In this document: positions 10,601 through 17,300 of the stretch, piece after piece
Layout: every line of letters begins with the position of its first letter
How positions within the stretch are numbered: position 1 is the stretch's first letter
IMG/VR virus record: IMGVR_UViG_3300042397_000282
Span: 1 to 20,140 of that record
Length of the DNA: 20,140 nt
Direction: 5' to 3' (one strand)
Origin: a virus
Position numbers and translations under genes: made by a program
The notes under the pieces: model-generated
Told to the model about the DNA's origin: nothing
The model's database searches: none
What the model saw: the letters and a program-made list of their open reading frames with translations, nothing else

Positions 10601-11466
10601 ACGTTATTGTTACCAGTGCCGTCTGAGAAATCAGAATTGGTAATTGTAATATTGTTAGCAGTACTATCAAAAATAGCACCGTTTGAGAAAGTAGAATCAA
10701 CAATATTTGTTGCAATAATGTCGCCATTTGCAAAAGTAGTATCCCAAATTTGACCATTTGAGAATCTCGAATTAGTGATATCTACATTGTCTAAATCGGT
10801 ATCTCTAATATTACCATTAGAGAAATCTGAATCTGTAATAGAAACGTTTGCTACAGTAGAATCAGAGATTGAACCGTTTGAAAAATCTGTCGTGATGATC
10901 GTACTGTTCGAGATTAAAGCATCTTCTAGAATCAGCTCATCAATAGTGATGTTTGTAAGGATCAGGTTGTTGGCAGTACCACCTTCAATCGTTACGTTAT
11001 TATAGAACGAATCATCAATAGTAGAATTGGTAAAAATGTTGTTATTACCAGTGGAGTTGTCAAGTGCTCCAAAATCTACAATAGTATTTGTAAATACGTT
11101 ATTGTTACCAGTGCCGTCTGAGAAATCTGAAGTTACAATGTCAACGTTAGCAACGTCTGATCCAACAATGAATCCGCCGATAAACGTACTTGTGGCAATA
11201 GTAGAGCCGGTAATTTCACCATTATTAAACTCGTTATTTTCCATAACGTTGTTATCAAGCGTTGAATTAAAGATTCGAACGCCTGAAATATTACCACCGG
11301 TAATGGTAATTCTATCAAAGATTTCATATTGTAGAGCTTGTACAAGTTCTTTTCTAGTGATGTTTTTGGTACCGTCATCACCTTGAATAAGGTTAACGAT
11401 AACAAACAGGTCTTCAGAGCGAGTGTTGGCACCTTTAATTGGACCTAATTCTGAAATCTTTGACAT
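1672..11466 (-). CDS. Giant modular virion/tail-fibre protein with beta-helix and Cys-x-Arg-Asp repeats (3264 aa)
   Basis: Residues about 45-350 are low-complexity repeats rich in Asn, Ser, Thr and Asp (SDFSNG, GTGNNNVFTN, ITNS), probably a solenoid or beta-helix stem. Residues about 395-745 resemble a pectate-lyase or DUF1565-like right-handed beta-helix (KVYVASDGDDRDPGT, then VHISVGPGTYYVDEPI). From about 745 to 3000, eleven helical modules carry the motif KCxRDxGxxxDAxxxD at residues near 792, 931, 1171, 1626, 1766, 2037, 2210, 2357, 2521, 2684 and 2836; a degenerate copy lacking the Cys lies near 2987. Five beta-rich cassettes are interspersed. The C-terminus ends with a basic segment, LNNQYFARGLKINGRTGRIE followed by an Arg-rich tail. 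Similar modules occur in large virion proteins of marine T4-like phages, so a structural role is well supported. Whether it is a fibre, spike or decoration, and whether it binds or cleaves glycans, is inference. The start follows a perfect late promoter and an AAGGG ribosome site. Confidence 0.93.
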   Translation of the reverse strand: MSKISELGPIKGANTRSEDLFVIVNLIQGDDGTKNITRKELVQALQYEIFDRITITGGNISGVRIFNSTLDNNVMENNEFNNGEITGSTIATSTFIGGFIVGSDVANVDIVTSDFSDGTGNNNVFTNTIVDFGALDNSTGNNNIFTNSTIDDSFYNNVTIEGGTANNLILTNITIDELILEDALISNSTIITTDFSNGSISDSTVANVSITDSDFSNGNIRDTDLDNVDITNSRFSNGQIWDTTFANGDIIATNIVDSTFSNGAIFDSTANNITITNSDFSDGTGNNNVFTNPVLENATMTGAMNNVIAQNIQISSSSSDGLAQQRSTISNSDIEESNIANSIIEDSTLVDFDMNLTKVFEPLLDEDSYFAIKNVKTGETEKMTYRQLYEEVSNTTASALKVYVASDGDDRDPGTVLKPVRTLKRAEEIALEKAGGSYNRNDLNNAVHISVGPGTYYVDEPIMLPDDCSMTSTAGQYATVIQKKPGYERTNGVLVGSGCYVQGFSYMNFEVDNFDQPEGGFAIAYRPGAFLRRSPYLRDSTQLSNFNRLDIEPPLNPFNSKGTILDLGQEFYLEVGHSPQNLFEVDDEVTFSSGASGYISYVTDIDANRQIYVRNLKGNVSPGDMLFAQRGGTGTVESVGIDDFPNRLVGRGGGCLLADRAVLDTDSLFTYVLCFGFTPRTQNGTGYVAKNGAGVNGIGSLSIFTRQAFFALDGGQMTLNNSGSQFGDISMRARGNTVIIRPASANEANLLSNTSFADSIAASKEEIIDDMIDFLTSNTSSGGLGYQGYNADKCFRDTGIIVDNTGYDVATNSNYWGRLNGITYRSPISYVVVNEQLTETVGSIEHLKDSVNFIFENTNQEVRDRVDASLNETLNVLQNGEEFAAPIIFADTGVSSAVAARELVQDNREFIIEEFIDWLDNNEEFYAYDSVKCKRDIREFILPAVKYDTMLDTNYNSVTAGNAYYFKAAKNVIGAQREETVAAYERLRQTTDKIVGPISSSFAVEAYDKFNEIIDILNFEGDKFTPTDAAYNTATGEFVITLGTHTLEVGRYILLSPESFTFVCDTDGNQLQYKHPRKTDPAFKSLLPIISTTATTITLNVGSTGYNGAHTLVDVANDAVVVIGSKIEFSDNAAISADRRNARKQLQANREFIQNYMMNWADIEWFFYNSAKCQRDMKNYIVPAVLRDMQSGTNFNSIQSGIAYRSGIARVAVNEQLTETIGAIDFLKQETVNAVTDPIVIKRIEDGFNEIIDIARNNSNKFTPTNAAYDPVTGLMVVTIGSHDFQLGDTIIIEQESITFQCGSPAVEISHPRITDPAFNTALPILAKTTTTITVNVGNANGYTGAHTFVSATANAIRDAGIYDGKFTPLDATYNPISGDMTLTIGQHSLPVGKWVSFADESITFSCANTVANTTVEISHPRVGEPAFRQPVRITGVTSNTITVNAANANGYTGAHTFVRATVDCVDTNAIYWTDPAKIASFHTPTAATYNPTTGAMTVTLGEDHGFIAGDHIEFKPNSVVFSCANSGTGSTTEISHPRIGEPNYMMPLEVLSVSNTAITVNPGTSNGYTGTHTFVSAEEGGVVKTPSGVTRQGRNAAIKLQENRTFLQDEVDAWIRDNYFVYKEDLCARDTGLILDAVRRDMATGANVNTVFAGLAYRSGNASATEVVTNQLTETVGAITWLKGQIQGITSGTGETRANAAFDEIIDIMQNGVGAANTIVFGTSYVSEDAMQAKTALQANKAFLKAEVTAWIANTHPSLTYDVADCERDLGYFIDAISWDVQHGSNAATLKNARLYFDNAVGVLAEEEKPITASAYKHIAKLAGMIVREEAVTPESLSTQTFNASSNALTPTTATYNPVTGVMVVTVASHTLSAGDYVVIREGGITFQCGSPVVQISHPRATDPYFNTPIRIDETTSTTLTMQVGTAGGYTGAHTFVSAIANSIRPSVAPAVANEVVGLFEAIGNIVLEDNFTETFTNAGYGTGIPQIKEPTLAGTGYDSGINSQYERISGATVKYQREIIDFIREEYNGLGFDTDLCYRDTGLIIDAITEDMEYGGDGAATNAAAFYFNNAVSILPYDQREPTRLAFEHLANTIEDVVQGTTVTPTTGNTTTQIVAGSVANSATGLRAKTLTNIVSSTIDNRLVIPDYTGSLDELQKVPDPLPSATAALLPAIEPSRTFARKSLQKNKNLIQDEVVAFINDKYFVYNEDKCARDVGYILDAVKRDVQTGSDYPSKYAGRAYRAGNVGTDIVINEQLAETIEAIKYIKLDVLSRLNDVALTRATNAFDNIISIMKNGTTGLTYSSFGTAYVGASNNNATDGLQVNKTFLQAEAIAWINRQIATNQPGFVGLVYDQAKCSRDVGYMIDAASYDVKHGSNVAMRDVARLYFENGQSVLPVNQRAVTAAAFSRIATVARQVVLKQTVTKSVGNALDPVTSFGNVVGATGDTVFGLVNIVTDLITAGDVIAMPAAVEAQVTNGAAVNYIYETSVAIIEGRKAPLQASINEYLQDTFDYLEYNQVKCRRDVGYMVDAISHDIQYGGNAAMWNAAQIYFVNMTNLLPLDQRDATRNAFTRMSNVIYDVIRNVPVVKSPGNTAVQDMSNLTARREIATEAKALGLMVANIADDNNPNNLPSRIEPENQNWMPSIVITEKNIVDNALETLVTSMINFISTEYNGISYPKEKCRRDVGIIVDALSHDVQYSTNYATRLCANMYFDNATSVLPFDQRIQTADFYVELAGLLGNIVLEGEVGQNTANDPATAVEAEAVKDLVRIIEEAIRRDSLDAMPALVEPDTSWVQAAELAAGEAIDAQLNDLADDVTDFLRDNFTIVDYSKAKCRRDSGYILDAMSWDLNYGGNLASRWNADFYFWNNILRIPENTREATAKAYRQLGDIVSKVVTGSYEGQVTRPTVGSQDQATQAYDLGLIFYNALLYNTPKALGPTINPNFEWEENRQFVFAKDILANNKVKLQREVQRFITSEYKFIDLPKTYRDAGNLLITLQNDIKDKSGRPGGYNLPGGVISEGSDRSTRAFAGALFNINAQHVFPVFNPPASFANWRKLRFKGTVENSTIRNALTGMKRWDSYIIPINNSGNRYIGEIWYWTGTTWATAGQNNTDLLESFVDAYGRIKDYINTNVATQTAQRTMITELIDNVLIDSVIRPNFLVFGSLVESIAHQFNGASAGVNRNALPLNFRNVGAAIGANASVLSENGGRIRWSGSDELNNQYFARGLKINGRTGRIEGRPFTSSVRKLARRASNSRASL
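5651..5679 (-). repeat. 29-bp exact direct repeat in beta cassette 5
   Basis: This stretch is identical to 7415-7443 and encodes the GYTGAHTFVS end of the cassette. Near-identical versions lie around 6738 and 7088. Such identity among otherwise diverged cassettes suggests recent exchange or strong constraint. Confidence 0.85.
7415..7443 (-). repeat. 29-bp exact direct repeat in beta cassette 2
   Basis: This is the partner of 5651-5679, in the same orientation, encoding the same GYTGAHTFVS end. Confidence 0.85.
10595..10632 (-). repeat. 38-bp exact direct repeat, copy 1
   Basis: These bases are identical to 11090-11127. Both encode the SDGTGNNNVFT unit of the giant protein. The offset is 495 bases, which is 165 codons, so recombination between the copies would delete or duplicate the stem in frame. 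Confidence 0.9.
11090..11127 (-). repeat. 38-bp exact direct repeat, copy 2
   Basis: This is the partner of 10595-10632, in the same orientation and reading frame. Confidence 0.9.
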
Positions 11467-11475
11467 TCGATGATA

Positions 11476-11480
11476 CCCTT
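11476..11480 (-). promoter_or_regulatory. Shine-Dalgarno (AAGGG) of the giant gene
   Basis: AAGGG at 11480-11476 lies 9 bases before the ATG at 11466-11464, in the leader downstream of the late promoter. It fixes this ATG as the start. Confidence 0.7.
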
Positions 11481-11496
11481 ATTATATGTTTTCTTA

Positions 11497-11504
11497 TATT
11501 TATA
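11497..11504 (-). promoter_or_regulatory. T4-type late promoter (TATAAATA)
   Basis: The minus strand reads TATAAATA at 11504-11497, an exact match to the T4 late promoter element recognised by the gp55 sigma factor with the sliding-clamp coactivator. It overlaps the stop codon of the 241-residue gene and lies 30 bases before the ATG of the giant gene. It falls at the only sizeable intergenic gap in the window (33 bases), leaving room for a short leader with a ribosome site. Confidence 0.8.
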
Positions 11505-12225
11505 AATCGCTAGGAGTGACTGGTCCGCCAGCACCACTTGATTGCTCAATATATTTAGTGTAACCGTTTCTAGTATCTTTAGTAAACGTGATATATTGCT
11601 GATCCATTTCAGGCTGATAGCTATACTTCAACATACATCCAGTAGTATCAATGTTATCGATACCAAATTGACTGTTTTCAACGCTGCTAGTTAATCCAGA
11701 AAAAACAACATTTTGGCTGTTTAAAAATTGTCCTGTGGCTGTAAATCGTTGGCGTGTTTCTAATTTACTTTCCAAATCAAACCAATAATATTTGTACTGA
11801 GTAATTTGATTTGTTTGTGGATCAAAATAAAAACCTAGACCTTCTAATTTTTTATTGTTAGTATCTACTTCTAGATCTGATTGCGGAAATTTATTTGCTA
11901 CCCATTCTGAATTATATTCGTAGGGTCTAATATAAAATCTCCAAGGACCTTGATCGCTAACACTATTTATATCTAATAATAGAGCTTTGCCATTTTGTAA
12001 AAATTCTTGCATAACAGACGGAGTAGTTTGTCCTAAGCAGGCTAAAACTTCACTAACGTGTTCAGTTAGCAGATACACACTTAATGTTTGTACGGAGTTT
12101 CTTTTTGCTAAAAGATAATAAAAGTCTTCTGATCCTGTTGGCAGGAATTCATTTGGTATAAGAGCTAACTTATCAAACTTAGTCTTTAGTTCGCTAGTAA
12201 TACTAGATATATTTTTTGGTTGCAT
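11500..12225 (-). CDS. Unrecognised protein in the fibre cluster (241 aa)
   Basis: I do not recognise a family. The N-terminal 80 residues look mostly helical (ISSITSELKTKFDKLALIP and SVYLLTEHVSEVLACL). The middle and C-terminal parts look beta-rich and aromatic (PWRFYIRPYEYNSEW, ITQYKYYWFDLESK, MLKYSYQPEMDQQYITF). There is no signal peptide, membrane helix or repeat. It starts 4 bases after the stop of the 240-residue gene with no clear Shine-Dalgarno, which suggests translational coupling. It is the last gene before the late promoter at 11504-11497, which overlaps its stop. A fibre accessory or assembly role is suggested only by position. The composition is less Asn/Thr/Gly-repetitive than its neighbours, so it may be a non-fibrous factor such as an assembly chaperone. 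Confidence 0.82.
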   Translation of the reverse strand: MQPKNISSITSELKTKFDKLALIPNEFLPTGSEDFYYLLAKRNSVQTLSVYLLTEHVSEVLACLGQTTPSVMQEFLQNGKALLLDINSVSDQGPWRFYIRPYEYNSEWVANKFPQSDLEVDTNNKKLEGLGFYFDPQTNQITQYKYYWFDLESKLETRQRFTATGQFLNSQNVVFSGLTSSVENSQFGIDNIDTTGCMLKYSYQPEMDQQYITFTKDTRNGYTKYIEQSSGAGGPVTPSDL

Positions 12226-12229
12226 ATAA

Positions 12230-12952
12230 TCAATTAGCTAAAATAGAAATAAAAGGACGAGAACTATTAGACCATCCGAAGCTAACATCACCATAAGCAG
12301 GATCAGAATCTCGTTTAAAATCGCAAGTATAATACACTCGATAGTTTCTGCCGGATACAAGGTTTATTGTTCCTGCAGGCACAGTATATGTATTAAATAG
12401 TCCATTATATGTATTTGTATTAGTAGTGTTTCTTATTGTTCCAACTATTTGCTCTGTTTCGGCATCAAGTACCACGATACCAAAATTTCGTTGGTAATCG
12501 TAATAATAACGTGTTGAACTATAAGGACCAGGATCATAGTAAGAATATCCACAAGCTAATTGAACGTCCCAAGCTGCCGCAGAAAGTGTAGCATTGTCGT
12601 ATCCGGCCGGTATTTCAATTAGAGTAGAGCCATTAGAATTTCTAGTGATATAATTGCCGCCTGTTGGGTCTATGTTACCGCCAAAATAAAGGTTGTCAGC
12701 TTCGTTGTAGGCGCTATAAATGCCAAACAATGAAAAACTGGTTCTGAATTCTTTAACAGCCCCATAAAAATTACTTAAACTAATTGCACCACCGCTGGGT
12801 ACTTGTGTGCGCACTCCATTAGGGAAACCGTACGTAGTTAAAGGAACATTAGCTCCTCCGGCATAATACTCAGATAAGCTATTAGGATTTGCGCCACCAA
12901 ATTCTGCTACAATATCATTAATATTAAGCGCGCCTGAAAGTTTAATAGCCAT
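12230..12952 (-). CDS. Probable tail fibre/virion protein with EFGG-SLSNFYG N-terminal signature (240 aa)
   Basis: Residues 1-65 carry a signature common in marine phage structural proteins: IKLSGALNINDIVAEFGG, then SLSEYYAGG and VPSGGAISLSNFYGA. In other phages this segment sits at the N-terminus of diverse fibre-like proteins, so it may be a docking or oligomerisation module. Residues about 68-240 look like a beta-sandwich that is rich in Tyr, Asn and Gly (GYSYYDPGPYSSTRYYYDYQ, near 139-158), a composition seen in ligand-binding fibre tips. A GGGAAG Shine-Dalgarno lies 6 bases before the ATG, and the gap to the previous gene is 3 bases. The structural role is well supported by signature and context; receptor binding is inference. 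Confidence 0.85.
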   Translation of the reverse strand: MAIKLSGALNINDIVAEFGGANPNSLSEYYAGGANVPLTTYGFPNGVRTQVPSGGAISLSNFYGAVKEFRTSFSLFGIYSAYNEADNLYFGGNIDPTGGNYITRNSNGSTLIEIPAGYDNATLSAAAWDVQLACGYSYYDPGPYSSTRYYYDYQRNFGIVVLDAETEQIVGTIRNTTNTNTYNGLFNTYTVPAGTINLVSGRNYRVYYTCDFKRDSDPAYGDVSFGWSNSSRPFISILAN

Positions 12953-12955
12953 AAT

Positions 12956-14194
12956 TTACTTCCCAATTTTTTCGTTTAATTCCTTGATCGCTTCAATTAA
13001 CAAACCAATTACGTTCCCGTGACGCACAGCATAAATCTTTTCTCCAGTGTTTGGGTCTGTTGTTTCGTAAACAGCTTCAGGTAATACTTTTAAAAGTTCT
13101 TGTGCCATTACACCAGTCATTGGCGTATTTTTATCATGCTTATAATTAAAAGTATAACCGCCAAGTTGCAAAACTTTGTCTAAAGCATTTGTAATTGGTT
13201 TAATATTTTCTTTTTGTGTAATATCAGAAATAGATCCAAATGCTGTAATATCGCCAGTTGCAATAACGGTGCCAGCAGTGCCCGGTCCAACTTTAATGCT
13301 AGCAAAAGTAACGTTAGAAGCAGTTCCAACAGCCTGTCCAATTGCAATGACACCAGTATTTGCGTCATATGAAACACCAGTACCACCGCTAACCGAAGCT
13401 CTAGCTCTTGCTGTAGTAAAATACAAATTAACTGGATTTAATACTTTTTCTACTAACGAGTCTGCAGTATGATTTGTTAACGAACTAACTGTACCATTTA
13501 CGTTACCGAAAAATGTTGCTGGAATATTAGCAGCAGGGCCGCCGTTTTCTAAAACTTTACCAGAACCATTTCCGCCGGTTGCTGCTGGATGATAAACGTC
13601 TCCAGTAAAGTTGCCAGCAAATGTTCCTGTAAAAGCACCATTAGCTGATACAAAAGTTGCAGTATTTGCAGTAAGCAAACCACCAACAGAAAGATCACCT
13701 GCAATAGTAAGATTAGTACCAATTTGAAGATCTGCGGATGTTATTAAGCTTGGTACTGTTAAGACACCAGCTGGCGACAACGAAAATTGTCCGCCACTAC
13801 CAAAGTTCATTTGAAAATTAGCGTTAGTAGTATTATCGTAACCTATATCCCAAGATGTAACGTTATTAGTATATCTTGTTTTAGCACCACTAGCACCATA
13901 TTCAAAAATGGCAGCTATTGGGCTTCCAGAAGCAGTTACTTTAACTCCATTTCCAAATACTACAGGTTGTCCTGGCGTTCTAGATTCAATATTATCTACC
14001 AATAATTCGTCAAATACCACAACAGTGTTTGCAGTAAATTCGCCAACTAGTGTTGCATCTCCAAACGTAGTATCACCCGAAACTGAGGCAGTAAGCGCAG
14101 AGTCACGAATAATGTCAACAATTTCATTGGTTTTATCTAACCAATTCTGAAATGTTTGCGTAGTGGTGATATTTTGAATACTGGGTTTTGACAT
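12956..14194 (-). CDS. Tail fibre/spike protein with C-terminal S74 intramolecular chaperone (412 aa)
   Basis: The first 20 or so residues (FQNWLDKTNEIVDIIRDSA) form a helix that may be an attachment segment. Residues about 40-310 are Thr, Asn, Gly and Ala-rich beta repeats (GDTTFGDATLVGEFTANTVV, LTIAGDLSVGGLLTANTATF) typical of fibre shafts. Residues 323-412 match the peptidase S74 / endosialidase chaperone: SDITQKENIKPI, then GVMAQELLKVLPEAV, then AVRHGNVIGLLIEAIKELN. In this family the chaperone drives trimerisation and cuts itself off just before the Ser of the SD motif, using a Ser-Lys pair. Here Ser323 and Lys328 keep the five-residue spacing, so cleavage should release a 90-residue domain. 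It directly follows the 64-residue coiled-coil gene (stop and start adjacent), with only a weak GAGAAC ribosome site. Confidence 0.92.
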   Translation of the reverse strand: MSKPSIQNITTTQTFQNWLDKTNEIVDIIRDSALTASVSGDTTFGDATLVGEFTANTVVVFDELLVDNIESRTPGQPVVFGNGVKVTASGSPIAAIFEYGASGAKTRYTNNVTSWDIGYDNTTNANFQMNFGSGGQFSLSPAGVLTVPSLITSADLQIGTNLTIAGDLSVGGLLTANTATFVSANGAFTGTFAGNFTGDVYHPAATGGNGSGKVLENGGPAANIPATFFGNVNGTVSSLTNHTADSLVEKVLNPVNLYFTTARARASVSGGTGVSYDANTGVIAIGQAVGTASNVTFASIKVGPGTAGTVIATGDITAFGSISDITQKENIKPITNALDKVLQLGGYTFNYKHDKNTPMTGVMAQELLKVLPEAVYETTDPNTGEKIYAVRHGNVIGLLIEAIKELNEKIGK

Positions 14195-14389
14195 TTAATT
14201 GTTCTCAATTTTTTCTAATCTTGCCGAAACGCGCCCTAGAGTTTCTCTTACCATAGTTAATTCTTTTGATAAGACTTCAACTTTTCGATAAAGCGCTCGT
14301 TCTGATTTATATTTATTTAGTGCAGCAATGTCTGTACTTAAAACAGCGCGACTAATTTCGTCTCTTACATAGGCTTGTGCTTGTATCAT
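14195..14389 (-). CDS. Small coiled-coil protein between baseplate and fibre genes (64 aa)
   Basis: Residues about 29-62 show a heptad pattern of hydrophobic residues (ALYRKVEVLSKELTMVRETL then GRVSARLEKIE), which predicts a parallel coiled coil. The first 28 residues are an amphipathic helical lead (AYVRDEISRAVLSTDIAALN). It has no Cys and no signal sequence. Its ATG overlaps the stop of the DUF4815 gene by four bases (ATGA), with AGAGGG 11 bases upstream, and its stop directly abuts the S74 fibre gene. Both the overlap and the Shine-Dalgarno argue that it is real despite its size. A trimeric connector or assembly helper for the neighbouring fibre is inferred. Confidence 0.82.
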   Translation of the reverse strand: MIQAQAYVRDEISRAVLSTDIAALNKYKSERALYRKVEVLSKELTMVRETLGRVSARLEKIENN

Positions 14390-17300
14390 GTTAGTGCTAT
14401 CCCTCTATAGTCTTTAACGAATGGTGCGTTATGAATATTATCTGCTAATAAGTCAATTCTAATTGCGAATTTTCTATAGCTTGAAAATGTTCCGGCCGAA
14501 CTAGTGTATGTTAACACACCACCGCCATCTTTATTAGCATCAGCAACTTTGTATCTAAATTCTTTGTAGTCATTTAGATTAGATGATGAAGAATAAGTGT
14601 TAACACCTTCAAATAGTTCTAATTCAATCCAATCGATTGTATCAAATGCAGCGCTATCTTGTGTGTGCTGTGGTCTAATGTAAACTTTAATCTGAGTATT
14701 GTTTGGTCTATAACCAGTCAAGTACAGATTTAAATCTTCCGCGTCTAAACTTTCAGCCAATTCTATCATCTTAGAAATATACTTAGATGTAGTAGCAGAG
14801 TTGTTTGTAACTTTAAACTGGTACGCTAGTAATGTAGAAAGTTCTAAGTCAACAATAGGTGATGCTGTTGTATTAGATTGGTTTGACATTTCAACATTAA
14901 TTTCAAACGGCTTTGGATTAATAAAGTTGTTTGATTTACTGTAAATGACAACACCTTTTCTAGTAAAAGCATTGTTATCACCAAATTGCATTGGCATATT
15001 GTAAGTATTAACAACGTTAGCAGGATCTGTAAATGTACCATTAATAGTGGTATTAGTTACAGCGTCATTTGCTTTTTGAATTAACGGTTGTACATAACTT
15101 AAGTTGATATTATTAACACTTCCAATTGTGCCTTCAGTTCCACTTGAAACACCAACAATTACATCGCCAGCTAAAAATGGCTTGCTTGGTGTAGATGAAC
15201 TTTCTTTAACATGCAGTTCAGAACGATTATATTTATTGTAATGAGAAACAACACCGGCAACAACTGGAACTCCTGTACCATTTGACACTGCAAATGATGT
15301 TGGCTTAGTTGTAGTTAATTGAGTTGAACTATCAACACTAGCAATTTTAAATATATCAGAACGACCGCCTGAATTACTTACAAGAATATAATCACCGGCT
15401 GAATAGTCAACGTTAAAGTCATTACCTGACTGTGTAATTACGCTTGTATTTAGAACCATACTTACTGTATAACCAGCAGAAACTGCCTTATATACATATT
15501 CGCCAGCAACAAATCTTCCGTCCCAATTACTTAACGTAAAGAACTCGTGATCGTCGTTGGTAAGAGTAACTGTACCAGTTGCAGCATTAAAGTCATGACG
15601 ATATAACGTAAACTTGAGATCTTCATCTTGTACTGAAGACCATGCTCTGTTGTTTGTTGAAGTGAATAATACACCATCACCCCAGTCCATAACAACTGAT
15701 TGACCTTGTGTTGGCCCTGCTGTAAGATCTGTACCACCAACTTTTGATGTAAAGTGTAAGTAGTTTGGATCATTAGCATCTGGTTCAATAACAACCGCGT
15801 ATTCTTTTTCAACGTCCATTCTAACTGGAGCATCAAAGTTTACTTCTGTAATTGCAGTTGCATCATCTGAAACATTAACATCAGTAGCTGCAATATGTAA
15901 TTTAGAGAATGGAAGAATAATTGCAGATGGATAACCATTAACAACTTCTCTAAGTGTAATAGTAACGCCGTTTGTTGCACTCTTTCTCTTGAAATATAAA
16001 TCTATTTTAGAAATGAATACGCTGTTAGATCCACGACCCATACCCTTCTTAATAAAGAATGTTTGAGCTAACGGGTCACCAGCTTCAGTAACTGACTGAA
16101 CGCGTGCTGCTAGGTTTCTAGAAGTTGCTGTTTCGTTAACAGTAAATTCTGGCATTCTAGTTGAAATAGTAGTTTTACTTGTTGAAATATTATATGCATG
16201 ATAAGTAATATTTGCTTTAGAAGTAGAAGCAGATTCAATACTAGAATATTGATTAACGTCAACCACTGTTAAAACTCTATCCCCAACAAAGAATTGTCCT
16301 TCTGGAATTGTAAATACTGCTCGTAAAACACCGTTACTATCAGCAAGTACTGCACCGCCTGCTGTACTAAATTTTTCAACATTGCGGGCAGAATCTGCAG
16401 ATGTTCCTGGAGAAACATGCGTATTAACATCGACACCATCAAAGAAGAAATAATGTCTTGCACCAGGACGTAAACCGGAGATAAAGATTTTTACATCTCT
16501 AGATCTCATGTATGGCTGGAAATTAATGTTAGTTACAAAGTCACCAACTGCGTTAACATCACCATCATTTACAGCAAGAGTTTGTATAATGCCAGCTTCA
16601 GTTCTAGGTGTAGTTGTAGTTGTAGTTAAACCAGCAACAGTTGTTGTCGATCTACCTTCAGTAACTTGACCAGACCAAATTGTTCCGGTAATAGGGAAAA
16701 CTTCTTGCAAATCTTGGAATACTGACGCGATATCAATAGTAAGTGGTACTGGATTTGTAACAGTATCATGAGCCATGTCGTGACTTGGAGAAATAAAAGC
16801 GTTGCCTTGATATTTCCAGAAGTTGCTTACGCAGTTTCTAAAATTAGTTGCGTAAGGCTGACCTAGTAATTTTACATGAGCATTTCTACTTAATGTTGCA
16901 ACTTCAGCATCATTAACACTTGGGAAAATAGAAGCGCTACTACCAGACTTATATCTTAAATCAAGTGGAAACGTATTTAGCGCAGGTGTAAGAATCTTTT
17001 TGTCAAAGTGAATAGCGGCTTTATGATTAGGATCATTCGTGTTTGCTATTCTAGCATCATTCATCGGATCTACGATATAACCATTCTTAAATCTTGTTAA
17101 TCCATTTTCATCTAAAATCATAAGATTTTCAGAATCTTGTTCTAACTGGTTAAGACTGATATAGTATTCTAGACCTTCAATTCTTTTCTCAATTTTTTCA
17201 ATGTCGCGCATTGTATAGTTTCTAGTACCCTGCGGAGTTACTTGAACAGCGCAAGAAAACTTACCTTGTTCAGCAGCTTCTTTTTGGCTTAACGCTGGAT

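Larger units (their letters stand above)
10400..11340 (-). repeat. N-terminal Asn/Ser/Asp-rich solenoid-like repeat region of the giant protein
   Basis: The encoded segment cycles through short units such as ITNSDFSNG, ISDSTVANV and IRDTDLDNVD, in which hydrophobic residues recur at roughly five- or ten-residue spacing between Asn, Ser, Thr and Asp. The SDGTGNNNVFTN unit appears twice, with a third variant (NSTGNNNIFTN). The pattern resembles pentapeptide-repeat or beta-helix stems but does not match the canonical A(D/N)LXX strictly. Boundaries are approximate. Confidence 0.75.

Noticed and set aside
11467-11499. Possible terminator in the 33-base gap
   Set aside because: There is no GC-rich stem followed by a T run; the gap is explained by a late promoter and a ribosome site.
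11964-11971. Second exact TATAAATA on the minus strand, inside the 241-residue gene
   Set aside because: It lies within coding sequence (codons for DINS), far from any gene start, and a match by chance is plausible in AT-rich DNA.
16608-16650. GTAGTT microsatellite-like run as a possible phase-variation switch
   Set aside because: It encodes a Thr-rich linker in the DUF4815 protein and the unit length is a multiple of three, so slippage would not switch the frame; the run is also short and imperfect.
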